Assembly (NCBI RefSeq): GCF_030463535.1
Contig: NC_132893.1
Span: forward strand, 36,383,337 to 36,447,336
DNA length: 64,000 nucleotides
From: Salminus brasiliensis
Taxonomy: Eukaryota > Chordata > Actinopteri > Characiformes > Bryconidae
Reading direction: 5' to 3'
Below the pieces are notes generated by a model. The model searched no databases and was not told the DNA's origin. It was given only the letters and a program-made list of their open reading frames with translations. Shown piece by piece: positions 11,050 through 23,200 of the stretch (positions within the stretch are counted from its first letter, which is position 1; each line of letters opens with the position of its first letter). A program made the position numbers and the translations under genes.

Positions 11050-11835
11050 CAACTTCAAAGACCTGCTTTTACTGCTTTATCAGTGTTTTTCTCTCAGGAC
11101 TGCAGTAAATGGGCCTCAGAGAATGATGGTCATGATGATGATGATGATAATGATGACACCATCAGAAGGACAAATAATGACAGTATGCTTCAAAGTGAAA
11201 TATAAAATAATGGTAAATAAAAAAAATAAGATTCATAAATTTTCATAAAAAAAATCATAAAAGATATATAAATTGCACCAGTGTCTATTTATGTAATTTG
11301 TACTACTGTACTACTGTAATGCTAAAGTAAATCTGGGAGCCAGGAGCACTTTTTAACACCAATCATTACTAATCATTACTAATCAACATTAAATATTTAA
11401 AATGGTTATTACTATTATTATTGTTATTATTGTTATTATTGTTGTTGTTGGTCACAGTGAAGAATCTGTCACTGTCACAGTACGGTTCTGTTCTCTGAAG
11501 CTCCGGTCCTGGTTCTGTAACGGGACGGTCAGGGAGTGGACCTAAGTGCAGAGATGAAAGCCTGTAAGGACAGGCCTTATGTGTGATGTAAGGATGTGGG
11601 TAATGTGACTGTGGGAGAACAGTTTGAACCAGCAAGCCTCCCACCGCGCCACCAGCGAGCACAGGCGGGAAAATCAAACAAGACGCCAAGATGAAGCTCT
11701 GACTGAGGACAGTTAGCCCCTAAAAAACACCAGTCTGCCCCTAAAAACCACCAGTCGGCCCCTAAAAACATCAGTTAGCCCCTAAAAAACATCAGTCAGC
11801 CCCAAAACAACTGAAGAAAAACAAATAAACACAGC

Positions 11836-11880
<45 letters not shown>

Positions 11881-12441
11881 GTCTGCTTTGTTTGATCTGT
11901 TTGATAGTTGAGCTGTGATCTCTTCAGCTTCTTTCTTTTACAACCCTGTTATCTTCTTCTCCTTTGAACTTTTCTTGTTTCTGCTTTTAAACTCCTCTCT
12001 TTCTCTCCGCTCTGTGAACCGTACCGGTCAGCCCTCTACACAGGTGTGACAGGGAAGCACTGTTTGTCGCAGTATTAAATGCTGTGACCACCAGGTGTGT
12101 CTGATTGGCACTGATTACCTCTAGGATCTCTGGGGACTGGAGTTCCCTTGGGTAACAGTGCCTCAATGCCGTCGCCCTCTGCTGGTAGGCGGCGGTAGAC
12201 ACTGATCCCTTACAGGGTCTATGAGCAGCGGTGAGTCTGGTTCCTGGTTGGAGATTGAGGCTTTGTCACCCCCTCTGGCACGAATGAAAAATATCCCAGA
12301 CACAGAATATTTAATATCATAAATTGTCAATATCTATAGATTTTAATACTGAAGGGCAGTAAAACTGTAGTAATACTGTAAGAGCACACACTGTGTGTGT
12401 TTGAGGAGAGGAGTGTTACTGAATTGGATGTAAGATAAGTG

Positions 12442-12491
<50 letters not shown>

Positions 12492-12540
12492 CTACTCCTC
12501 CTGCTTGTGTGTGAGCTGAGCTGGAGTTGGAGGCATTACT
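10403..12540. repeat. Intergenic with several microsatellites
   Basis: CA or TG runs at 10731-10755, 11006-11047 and 12444-12489; a TTA/TTG triplet run at 11405-11450; CT/TCTG runs at 11838-11882. Short imperfect 'cccctaaaaaacatcagt' repeats lie at 11716-11805. No coding exon is supported. Confidence 0.7.
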
Positions 12541-12559
12541 GCTGAGCTTCAGGCTGTCT

Positions 12560-12660
12560 GCATTTGGAGATCTGGAGATCTGGAGGTTTGGAGATCTGAG
12601 GGTTTGGAGATCTGAAGGTTTTGAAATCTGAGGGTTTGGAGATCTGACGATTTGCAGTTC
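12560..12660. repeat. Short 'GGTTTGGAGATCTGA' tandem repeat
   Basis: About five imperfect copies of a 16-18 bp unit. No function is evident. Confidence 0.7.
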
Positions 12661-12929
12661 TCAGAGGAACTAAGGAACATACACTGCTGATCAGGTAGAT
12701 AAAGCTTTTATATCTCCTCAGACTGAATCAGACATGATTAGTCACTAAAGACATCAAAGCTCAGCAGGTGAGATTAGAACTCATAACTGAACAGTGACGG
12801 GAGGCAGAGCTGCTCTACTACTCAGGTGGTGTTTACGTGTCGCTGCTGTCAGATCAAACACTGTACACACACAGAACCACTCTCCAGCCGAGCTCATTCA
12901 GTCTGGACTGCGTGAAGTCATTGCTTTAA

Positions 12930-13020
12930 CTTCATCTTCATCCTCATCCTCATCTTCATCTTCGTCCTCATCATCTTCTTCATCTTCACCTTCATCTTCG
13001 TCCTCATCATCTTCAGCCTC
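12930..13020. repeat. (TCATCN)n microsatellite
   Basis: Repeats of 'cttcatcttcatcctcatcc' type. The serine-rich open frame across it is an artefact of the repeat. Confidence 0.8.
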
Positions 13021-13082
13021 AAAAATGTTCCCCTGCTAAAGAGCTGAACAGGAAAAACAGGCAGTGCAGTGTCTGACTCTGG

Positions 13083-15225
13083 GGTTCTATCTACAGTAGT
13101 ACTGAACCAGGGTTCTATCTACAGTAGTACTGAACCAGGGTTCTATCTACAGTAGTACTGAACCCGGGTTCTAAATACAGCAGTACTGAACCAGGGTTCT
13201 ATCTACAGTAGTACTGAACCAGGGTTCTATATACAGCAGTACTGAACCAGGGTTCTATATACAGCAGTGCTAAACCAGAGTTCTATATACAGTAGTACTG
13301 AACCAGGGTTCTATATACAGCAGTACTGAACCAGGGTTCTATCTACAGCAGTGCTGAACCAGGGTTCTATATACAGCAGTACTGAACCAGGGTTCTATCT
13401 ACAGCAGTACTGAACCAGGGTTCTATCTACAGCAGTACTAAACCAGAGTTCTATATACAGTAGTACTGAACCAGGGTTTTATATACAGCAGTACTGAAAC
13501 AGGGTTCTATCTACAGCAGTACTGAACCAGGGTTCTATAAACAGTAGTACTGAACCAGGGTTCTATATACAGCAGTACTGAACCAGAGTTCTATCTACAG
13601 CAGTACTAAACCATGGTTTTATGTATAGTAGTACTGAACCAGGGTTCTATCTACAGCAGTACTAAACCAGAGTTCTATATACAGTAGTACTGAACCAGGG
13701 TTCTATATACAGTAGTACTGAACCAGAGTTCTATATACAGCAGTACTGAACCAGGGTTCTATCTAAAGCAGTACTGAACCAGGGTTCTATATACAGTAGT
13801 ACTGAACCAGGGTATTATATACAGCAGTACTGAACCAGGGTTCAATATACAGTAGAACTGAACCAGGGTTTTATATACAGTAGTACTGAACCAGGGTTCT
13901 ATATACAGCAGTACTGAACCAGGGTTTTATATACAGTAGTACTGAACCAGGGTTCTATATACAGCAGTACTGAACCAGGGTTCTATTTACAGCAGTACTG
14001 GACCAGGGTCCTATCTAAAGCAGTACTGAACCAGGGTTCTATATACAGTAGTACTGAACCAGGGTTCTATATACAGTAGTACTGAACCAGGGTATTATAT
14101 ACAGCAGTACTGAACCAGGGTTCTATATACAGCAGTACTGAACCAGGGTTCTATCTACAGTAGTACTGAACCAGGGTTCTATCTACAGCAGTACTGAACC
14201 AGGGTTCTATATACAGCAGTGCTAAACCAGAGTTCTATATACAGTAGTACTGAACCAGGGTTCTATATACAGCAGTGCTAAACCAGAGTTCTATATACAG
14301 TAGTACTGAACCAGGGTTCTATCTACAGCAGTACTGAACCAGGGTTCTATATACAGCAGTACTGAACCAGGGTTCTATCTACAGCAGTACTGAACCAGGA
14401 TTTTATGTACAGTAGTACTGAACCAGGGTTCTATATACAGTATTACTGAACCAGGGTTTTATGTACAGTAGTACTGAACCAGGGTTTTATATACAGCAGT
14501 ACTGAACCAGGGTTCTATATACAGCAGTACTGAACCAGGGTTCTATATACAGCAGTACTGAACCAGGGTTTTATATACAGCAGTGCTAAACCAGAGTTCT
14601 ATATACAGTAGTACTGAACCAGGGTTCTATCTACAGTAGTACTGAACCAGGGTTTTATGTACAGTAGTACTGAACCAGGGTTTTATATACAGCAGTACTG
14701 AACCAGGGTTCTATATACAGTAGTACTGAACCAGGGTTCTATCTACAGCAGTACTGAACCAGGGTTCTATATACAGTATTACTGAACCAGGGTTTTATGT
14801 ACAGTAGTACTGAACCAGGGTTCTATATACAGTATTACTGAACCAGGGTTTTATGTACAGTAGTACTGAACCAGGGTTTTATATACAGCAGTACTGAACC
14901 AGGGTTCTATATACAGTATTACTGAACCAGGGTTTTATGTACAGTAGTACTGAACCAGGGTTTTATATACAGCAGTACTGAACCAGGGTTCTATATACAG
15001 CAGTACTGAACCAGGGTTTTATATACAGCAGTACTGAACCAGGGTTCTATATACAGCAGTACTGAACCAGGGTTTTATATACAGCAGTACTGAACCAGGG
15101 TTTTATGTACAGTAGTACTGAACCAGGGTTTTATATACAGCAGTACTGAACCAGGGTTCTATATACAGTAGTACTGAACCAGGGTTCTATATACAGTAGT
15201 ACTGAACCAGGGTTCTATGAATAAT
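13083..15225. repeat. 28-bp minisatellite next to prlhr2
   Basis: About 76 tandem copies of a 28-bp unit; GGTTCTATATACAGCAGTAC is its first 20 bases and TGAACCAG completes it. Variants differ at a few sites (TATC/TATA/TATG, CAG/TAG). The array ends about 50 bp before the prlhr2 start codon, so it occupies the place where its 5' UTR or promoter should be. It has no open frame and no unique spacers. Confidence 0.97.
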
Positions 15226-15277
15226 ATGAGTACTGTTCTGTACAGAGCCCCACAGAGAGAGAGCGAGAGAGAGCAGC

Positions 15278-17114
15278 ATGGATGGCAGTGGCAGTGACCG
15301 GCCAGTCAGCGAGAAGCCTCCTAGAGGTCAGGTCTATGAAGTTAAGGTAGATCCGAACAGCTCAGCCAATCAGAGCTACCCGTTTGCGGACGTGGAGCTG
15401 CTGCAGGCGTTCAAGCCGCTGATCGTCCCCTGCTACGTGCTGGTGGTCCTGGTGGGAGTTTTCGGAAACTACCTGCTCATCTACGTCATCTGCCGCTCGC
15501 GCAAGATGCACAGTGTCACCAACGTCTTCATTGGTAACCTGGCCTTCTCCGACATGCTGATGTGTGTGACCTGCGTGCCCTTCACACTGGCCTACGCCTT
15601 CAACCCGCACGGCTGGGCCTTCGGACGCTTCATGTGTTACCTGGTGTTCCTCGTCCAGCCCGTCACTGTGTACGTCTCCGTGTTCACGCTCACGGCCATC
15701 GCAGTGGACAGGTGAGTGTACTGCATCAGCTCTAGAAGGTCAGAGTAGGGTTACTCGAACCCTTTTGCTTGAGTATAGTTCCATCCCCGAATCATGATGT
15801 GAGATTTTATGAAGCACTGAATCATTTCATAAAGAATCAAAACTGAATGATTCAGGTTTCTGACTCCTGTTGACCAGCTGAAGGCCTCATCTTTGCTGCA
15901 GGTAATATGGGGGGCCTGCAGGAGGGGCTGCTGTGGGTAATGTGGGTCAGATTCCAGAGATGAAAAGACCCACTGAAACTCCCGCCTGCTTTCAGTGGAC
16001 CTCTGCCAGCTCTTTGGAAGTGGGGATGTGAGAGCTTTGGTGCTGAGCAGCTGCTGCTCCCCGTGCAGATGTTTCAGAGATCAGTTGAACGCTGGCAGCA
16101 GACGTGGGTCACCATCACCGTCCAGCCCTGAAGATCCCAGTTCAGCTTTGAAGTGTGATTTTAAAATATAATCAAACTGTTTCCTCCAGCCTGGGAAGAC
16201 CTCACCTCATTTCTCCACCTTAATGAGGTCCCACCTCTCAACTTACAGGACTAACAGGATCTGCTGCTAATGTTGGTCTTGGTGCCAGACTCCACAGCAG
16301 GACACCTTCAGAGGTCTTGTGGCACAAATGACATGAACCTACACAATTGTAGGCAGGTGGTTTTAATGTTATGGCTGATTGGTGTGTGTTTAAACTTTGA
16401 CAACACTGCTGATTAAATAAATATGACGCTTCTGCTTCTGCCTAACGAAACAGCTCCTCCTGCTGGTACCTCCACAGGTACTACGCCACCGTGCACCCTC
16501 TGAAGAAGCGGATCTCCATGGTGGCCTGTGTGTCCGTTCTGTCAGGCATCTGGCTGCTGTCCTGTGCACTGGTGGCCCCAGCCGTAGCGCACACCTATCA
16601 CGTGGAGTTCAAGGGTGAAGATCTGACTATCTGCGAGGAGTTCTGGCTGGGTCAGGAGACGGAGCGGCTGGTCTACGCCTACAGCACCCTGCTGGTCACC
16701 TACATCCTGCCTCTGTCGGCCTTGTGTGTGTCCTACCTGTGCATCTCAGTCAAACTGCGGAACTGCGTGGCGCCGGGGCACCGGACGCGGGACCAGGCCG
16801 AGGCTCAGCGAGCCCGTAAGCGGAAGATCTTCCGGCTGGTGTCTCTGGTGGTGGCGGCGTTTGGTGTGTGCTGGCTGCCCATCCATGTCTTCAACGTGCT
16901 GCGGGACATCGACATCCGCCTCATCAACAAGCGACACTTCCTGCTGATCCAGCTGTTGTGCCACCTGTGCGCCATGAGCTCGTCCTGCTGCAACCCGTTC
17001 CTGTACGCCTGGCTGCATGGCCGCTTCCGCGTGGAGCTGCGCAAGATCTTCACCTGGAAGCGCCGCATCGGGATCGCCGGCAACCGCTGCGCCACTGCCA
17101 GCGTCGTGCTGTGA
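15278..17114 (+). CDS. prlhr2: Prolactin-releasing-peptide receptor, PRLHR2 type
   Basis: Class A GPCR for RFamide peptides of the PrRP family (related to human PRLHR/GPR10). Coding exons 15278-15711 and 16478-17114 join in phase to 356 aa; human PRLHR is about 370 from memory. Visible: sequons at N27 and N31, N64 in TM1, D92 in TM2, disulfide pair C120/C197, D144-R145-Y146, the family stretch HTYHVE-x-K in loop 2, CWLPIHVFN in TM6 (276-284), NPFLY in TM7 (317-321). The intron splits the Arg codon of DRY. The tail ends SVVL, a PDZ ligand like the SVVI of human PRLHR. The gene follows directly after a 2.1 kb minisatellite. Type 2 versus type 1 is inferred from its neighbours (adrb3, brf2, rab11fip1). 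Duplicate a or b is unresolved. Confidence 0.9.
16170..16385. mobile_element. MITE fragment ('TTATGGCTGATTGGTG' end) in prlhr2 intron
   Basis: Shares 'gaggtcccacctc', 'gtcttggtgccaga' and the end 'ttatggctgattggtg' with 52217-52428. The 5' end is missing. It lies wholly inside prlhr2 intron 1. Confidence 0.6.
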
Positions 17115-17194
17115 CCCGAACCCGAGTGTTCCTTTATGACACCCGGCGATACTGTACGACTGAACACACCCAACCATTGAACTCCTGCAGCACT

Positions 17195-17770
17195 GCAACC
17201 ATCTGAGATACCATAGCAACTAGCTAGCACCACTTGAACAACACAATAGCAACTCCATAGCAACCACCTGACAACCCTATAGCAGTTCGTCTCCAGCAAT
17301 TCTACAACGATCACCTGACATACTATAGCAACACCATAGCAACCGCCTATAAACAGCACTGCATGTGTCGCCTAGTGACCCCATTGCAACCACCTGGGAC
17401 AACAGAACCACCACCAAACAACCCCATAGCAATGTAGCATCCCTGTAGTAAGGCAATACTGTAGTAAGGACAGCAACCACCTGACACACTATAGCAACAC
17501 TATAGCAACTACTTAAAACAGCACGGCAACCACCTAGTGACCCCATAGCAACAACTTAACCAATTAGCAACAGCATAGCAACCCACCAAGCAACCCCATA
17601 ACAACCAATTAACAACAGCATCCACCTGTGACAGCATAGCAACCACTTAACAACCCCACAGCAATGTGATGTTAATGGAGTCCACCTCCAGTAATAATGC
17701 TGCTAATGAAATAATAAAACTGCACTGCAACCGCCTAGCGACCCTATAGCAACCACTCTACAGCAAACAC
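17195..17770. repeat. 'CCATAGCAACCACC' degenerate repeat, 3' of prlhr2
   Basis: About 25 loose copies of 'catagcaaccacctagcaac' start 80 bp after the prlhr2 stop. The same family fills adrb3 intron 2. Part may be transcribed in the prlhr2 3' UTR: an AATAAA at 17713-17718 is a possible poly(A) signal. Confidence 0.7.
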
Positions 17771-19620
17771 ACTTTTTTAGTGTATAGTGTTATTGTTACA
17801 ATCTTAATTATCCCTTCCTTTGATCTTCTGTTTTTCTACTTTGCTAAGGGTCAGTTAGGTTTTTGTGGATGTTCTCAGCCACCTTTGGCATCATTGGAAC
17901 AGATCTTTAAGGTTCTGCAGGGAATCCGGTTGGAACTGCGTTTTTCTCCTGCTGCTGAACGTCAGGGTGTGAAATGTGGGCATGTGAGAGTCCTCCTCAG
18001 CCGCCGGAGACAGCTGAAGTCCAGAAGGTTCCTGATGGTTTCTCCTCACAAACTAGTGGACTAATAAACCCCAGTCTGGAGCCCACACCAGACTGTCTTC
18101 AGAGAAGCAGATTAGACAGGACTGAGAGATTTTCTGCAGATAAACCGGATCTGTGTGGACTGGTGAAGCAGTCGTCTCTAAGCAGGGTCGGGTCGTTTGA
18201 GGAGCAGAGTCTTCATATTCGGCTGAGAGTCTGCAGAAACCTGACCTTCCTTTAGATCCAGAACCATTGGAGAACCACTGAAATGCTTTTCCTGTGAATA
18301 TTTAGTGGAAATGATGATGATGATGATGATGATGATGATGCATGTTCACTGAAAAATGAAAGTCAGATTTGTTCTGTGCATTTAAAAATAAAGAAATGGA
18401 CCTGGGGTACTGTGTGAAAACAGGGTTCTTTAAAGGGTTCTTTTGTACAGGCAATGGTTCTCAGTTGGACACTCAAAAGGTTCTCTGTCTGATTAAAGAG
18501 TTCTTTACATTAATGGGAAACATTTTGTGGCTGGTTCTGTAGAGAACCTGTTAAAAGGGTTCCACATGTGTTATGGGTCATATGGGTGGTTGTGTCTGTA
18601 CACTCTCTCTATAATACATAAATACAGTCATATGCAAATATATCCCACAGGTGGTTGCTGTGGTATCCCTGGTAGTTGACTGGGTGTTGATATGATATCC
18701 CAGGTGGTTGCATAGATGTTGTTATGGGATTCTACCTGGTTTCTAGGGTGGTGTTAGTGCACTTGACAGACAGCCAATCAAAAAGCTCACCTTTCTCAAA
18801 CAAATCAAACCTTCTGGAGTAGATTCTGCGCTGAATTGTATAGCCAAACGTTTGTGCAGCCCTCTAATGTCACCATGTAGCAACACCCTAACAACCGTGA
18901 AGGGTATCATATCAACACCCCAGTAACCACCTGGGGTACCACAGCAATACAGTAGCACCCCCTGCAATACCATATCCCATAACAACCACCTTGAAAATCA
19001 CTACCAACGGCTTAACCTGATCACTCTGATTGGCGATCCATTCTTCAGCTACACTCTGATTGGCTATCCACTACAGACACTCTGACCAATCCGAAAATTA
19101 GACGTGAGCGGCGAGTCACTACAGCCAAGTCCAGTAAGGTCACAGAGGACACTGAAAATAAATAAGTCATATAAAATTTCAATAGGACCAATAATAAAAG
19201 CAATGTCAGCTCCTTTACGGTTGCCATGGAAACAGACAATATTTTTCATTAGCAGATGAAAATAAATGAAGCATAATGGAAACTTCTGCCTTAACCTTTA
19301 AAACTAATTAAGTGATTAACTCTTAAATGTTTAGATATTTCATTCAGGTGAAGGTCAGCACGTTTATTATCAAAAGAGAAAAAAAACAGACCAAACCAAG
19401 CAAAACCAGAAAATTCCATCAACAAGATCAGTTAACGAGATCAGACAAACACTGATCAAAACACTGACGCATCATATATATATAAACATTCGATTTACTG
19501 CTTTAAACATCAGGTTTAATTCAAGAAATAAAAAAAAACAAAGAAAGAAAGATGCACCTCTGTCCTACAGGCGTGAGTTTAAATAGAACTGAACAACAAT
19601 ATTTTAAAATATATTTATTA
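17771..19620. other. Intergenic between prlhr2 and brf2
   Basis: No coding exon. Contains an (ATG)n run at 18308-18340, a 'gggttctttaaagggttctt' repeat at 18420-18560 and TTGCTATGG-type repeats at 18645-18980. GTTGCCATGGAAAC at 19220-19233 fits the RFX X-box closely. Confidence 0.5.
19614..19619 (-). other. Possible brf2 poly(A) signal
   Basis: AATAAA on the minus strand, about 730 bp past the brf2 stop. It is one of several candidates and only weakly supported. Confidence 0.25.
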
Positions 19621-19628
19621 GTAGTGTA

Positions 19629-20015
19629 TATACACCAATCAGCCATAACATTAATACCACTTCCTTGTTCCTACACTCACTGCCCATTTCCGAGCGTACA
19701 GCTCGAGTCCAGGCTGTATCCATCTGTTTCTCTGAATACTCTGCTGTCTCTGATCCACTCGTACCAGCGCAACACGCACTAACCCTCCACCACCATGTCA
19801 GTCACTGTCACTGCACCACCCAAATACTACACTGCTCGGTGGTGGTCAGTCCTGTGGGGTCCTGAGCATTGAAGAACAGTGGGAAAGAAGGCTGATAACA
19901 GAGTCTGCAGAGAAACAGATGGATACAGCCTGGACTACACAGGGCTCCTTTATACTCAGTGGAGCTGACAGAGTGTAGGAACAGTGGGGTTCTAATGTTA
20001 TGGCTGATTGGTATG
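19629..20015. mobile_element. MITE with 'ACCAATCAGCCATAACATTA' inverted ends
   Basis: Left end 'accaatcagccataacatt' (19634) and right end 'taatgttatggctgattgg' (about 19992) are perfect inverted repeats. The interior contains a second inverted pair ('tccaggctgtatccatctgt' near 19708 and 'acagatggatacagcctgga' near 19914), so the whole element can fold into a hairpin. It is non-coding, about 385 bp. Confidence 0.75.
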
Positions 20016-20347
20016 TATGTGTTTTTCAGATTTACTCAATCAAACGCGTGAACCCTAATCAAAATCATGTTTCGCTGTGAACCAAAGGCAACTAACCCTA
20101 AAGAATCGTGAGCATTTCTATGCCAAAAAAGAGAAATGACTAGACCAACACAAACATATTTCCCAGATTAAGCTGCCTGACCCAGTTCTGATCCTTTGTT
20201 TTTACCGCTGTGTTCAAATAACAGCAGAAAGAAACTACGAGAAAACTGGAGAAATGAACAAAGGGGCTAAACTAAATAAAGTGCTGCATTGTTTTCTTCC
20301 ACAGATCAATAATCAAACAGAACGGAAGTAAAGGAAGGAAAGGTCAG

Positions 20348-21533
20348 TTAGTCCTCGCCCTCCTTCAGCTTCTGCTTGATGGTCAGATATCGCCGGACCT
20401 CCTCTGGCGAGCGAATGTACGCTTCGATTTCACTGTCCGATATCTCCTCATCGCCCGTCACGGTCTGCTCAGGAGCGTCCACTCGTGGCCGTTTGTCAGT
20501 TCTGACTGATGGGGGCAGGAACAGGTGCCTTTTACCCCAGTGCACCTCACCAGCAGGGGGCGCACCGTCCTCTGCTGCTTTATTTGCAGAACAAAGGTTA
20601 AAGCTCTGCCCCTTCATCTTGGAGTCCTCCAGCTCAGACAGAGGGGACGTGTTGGAGTCTTTTGTCTCTGTTCCCGATTCTTCATCTGCTTTCTGCTGAA
20701 CTTCCTCGTCATAACGCCTCATAGCCTTCAGCAGCAGAGTCTGCAGGTAGGGGGCGCAATGCAGCAAAAACAGGGTATCTTGGTTAGGGCTATCACTATT
20801 GATTTTATTTATTTTAATGATGAACTGAATAAAGAGTGATTTGCAATAAAGCCCAATAATAATGAAATTAACCAAACAATATTATTATAAAACACTTTAT
20901 TATTATTATTTATAATAAAAATAACTACTATATCATAGTAATATAATAACTATAATAAAACTAATGATTACTATTAGTAGTAGAATAATTATCTGAAGTT
21001 ATCTATATTGCACTTTTTAAAACAAAGTTTCACAAAGTGATTTATAATGAAAATATAATAGAAACTGTAAAGCATCCGTCATCACGCATGACGTTAAAAC
21101 TAAACCCTGTATCTGAGCAGCTGTCCTTACATTTCATTTCATTTTCAGCTGCTTTATCTGTTCTGATGAAATCTAGAGCTTCTACAGTAAACTCTCTCAC
21201 TGCTGAGATGATGAATCATTTTTTATCTTATTTATATTATTCATTTATATTATAAATAAATTTAACTGGAACAGGTTTGGTGTAAAAACATATCATACTG
21301 TAATCCTCTACCTGCCGGTGCTTCAGGATGTCGTCCACCAGCATGGCCACAGTGCCAGGCTCCACAGCGCCCCCTCTCAGCCACGGGAGCTCCTTGCCCA
21401 GCTTACACAGCACGCCCCGGAGCTCGCTCACCCGCATGTGTGCTGCATTCTTCCGCACCGCACACACTTCCTTACCCAGCCTGCTGATCTGACAGAACTT
21501 ATTCAGAGTGAACTTCATCCGGGCCTGAAACAG

Positions 21534-21578
<45 letters not shown>

Positions 21579-23200
21579 CCATCACTGTCTAATGACTACC
21601 GAGTTTAAATCAGAATTCACTGAAAAAATATGAAACTCTAAATATTGTTTTACTGCTCCTGTCCCACTACTGTGTAAATAAATACACATTTTTAATTAAA
21701 AAAAGAAATCTATGGCATTGTTTAAGAAGTAGTTGCTGTTCTAACTTAAATATGACATTTCTGCGAATATTATTTATTATATGAGTTAACAGACCACATT
21801 TTATGTGCCATCTTAAGCAAATGAACAATAATTGTATATAATAAATGATTGAATACAATCTTTCTATAGTGCTTTCTCAAATATCTTTAGATGTGCAATT
21901 CTGTTGTAATCTGCAGGTTTGAGGTATCTACACAATAAGCCTGCTGTCATTAATGTCCAATAAACACTCACCATGGGTTTTAGCGACTGCCAGGCCACGT
22001 AAACACATGCCATTAGAATGGGCAGGGGGTGTCGCCCAGTCACCAGCCACGTATCGGCCGCCAGCTCCACCAGAGCGGTGCCACGCTCCACCAGCCGCCG
22101 GGGGGTCTCCACAAACATCTCTGAAACCTCTCCAGGGGACAGTTTATACCTATTCCAACACACAATGACACTGGTTAGTCCCATCACAGTAACACCACCT
22201 TACAATAACCCTACAGGTCATCTGAACATCATCTGAACTCCACCGGTACCCGTAGCAGTAGCTCTCCAGCATGTCGGTAAGGCTGGTGGTTGTGGGCTCG
22301 ATGCTCAGAGCCTTGGCCAGCTCCTGATAAACCACTCCTATTAAAGTCGACTCCGCCTCCAGCAGGCTGCTGATGGTTCCCATAGCGATAGGCCAGTTGT
22401 TCTGCCTGCAGGTGGACAGAACACAGCACCCGCCCAACACCTCCTTCTTCATTAAGTGGACGTGTATGAAGGTGGGGTGGTTGTAGGCACGCTCAAACAG
22501 GCTCACTGCCCCTGACTCCATATTGCTGGGTAACCTGAGGATACGGCACAGGGCGCGCACTCGACTCAGCCCTGCGGACACACACATCTCATCTGTTAGT
22601 ACAGGCCTATCAGCTCAGGGCTATCAGCTCAGGGCTATCAGCTCAGGGCTATCAGCTCTTTCTCACATGTTTATTTCTTGTTATTTCACTGTAAAGAACT
22701 TCAAGGGACAGTTTAAAATATAAAATGTAAATAATAATAATAAGGTTAATTTATTAATATTACTACTAGAGGCACAGACCTGCTCTCCAGGTTTCTTCAC
22801 ACTGTTTCATAAACTAAAATACCAGATTTTTGTACGTTCATGTCTGAAATGATGAGGATAATTAAAGCTGATCTGGTCATTCTGGTCTGATCCTGCTGAA
22901 ATTACCTTTAATAAGATTTGGACATGGTTTCTTGGTCACCTCTGTACTCTCGTAATACGGCACGGCTGCACATGGAGGGAAAGAAAAGATTATTAACAAC
23001 AGAAACAACAAGAAAAAACTCTAAAATATCTGAGTGCAGGTTTCCTCATTACTCCTGCTGTGCTGCTCATCGCTGAGGGTGGTGGTGAACACTCCCTCTG
23101 ATACGAGCGAGCCGCAGTCCTCGCAGACCCACTGCTTCTGAGAGTACAAATCATCCTCCACCACGCTGCTGGAGCCGCATTCAGGACAGGAGCTCGGCAT
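20348..23200 (-). CDS. brf2: BRF2, TFIIIB subunit for type 3 Pol III promoters
   Basis: TFIIB-related factor that, with TBP and BDP1, recruits RNA polymerase III to U6-type promoters. Coding exons, 5' to 3': 23200-23053, 22965-22906, 22571-22244, 22149-21972, 21524-21312, 20740-20348; all phases agree, 439 aa. The start MPSSCPECG was chosen because the N-terminal zinc ribbon (C5, C8, C26, C29) begins there. Cyclin folds follow: [20 protein letters not shown] in the first, [12 protein letters not shown] in the second. The C-terminal TBP-anchor region keeps [13 protein letters not shown]. The residues corresponding to the human redox-sensor cysteine are not cysteine here (see findings). A splice acceptor (CTCTCCTGTAG) 7 bp before the ATG implies a non-coding first exon. 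Confidence 0.95.
20880..21260. other. brf2 intron 5, AT-rich
   Basis: Contains ATT-rich runs and a fragment (about 21150-21200, 'agctgctttatctgttctga') shared with 45280-45330. No exon. Confidence 0.5.
22606..22660. repeat. 15-bp tandem repeat in brf2 intron 2
   Basis: About four copies of 'ctatcagctcagggc' lie immediately 5' of exon 3 on the minus strand. Confidence 0.8.

Noticed and set aside
13083-15225. CRISPR-like array
   Set aside because: The 28-bp units are directly contiguous, with no unique spacers, and the genome is a vertebrate. The same holds for 47720-50032 and 59816-62190.
15362-15610. Minus-strand open frame over prlhr2 exon 1
   Set aside because: It is antisense to a clear GPCR exon and has no domain.
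16746-17359. Minus-strand open frames of 157-184 codons
   Set aside because: They are antisense to prlhr2 exon 2 and the following repeat, with no recognisable protein.
20741-20760. CTCF-like core (TAGGGGGCGC) at the brf2 exon 6 acceptor
   Set aside because: It is a single short match overlapping splice signals, so chance is likely.
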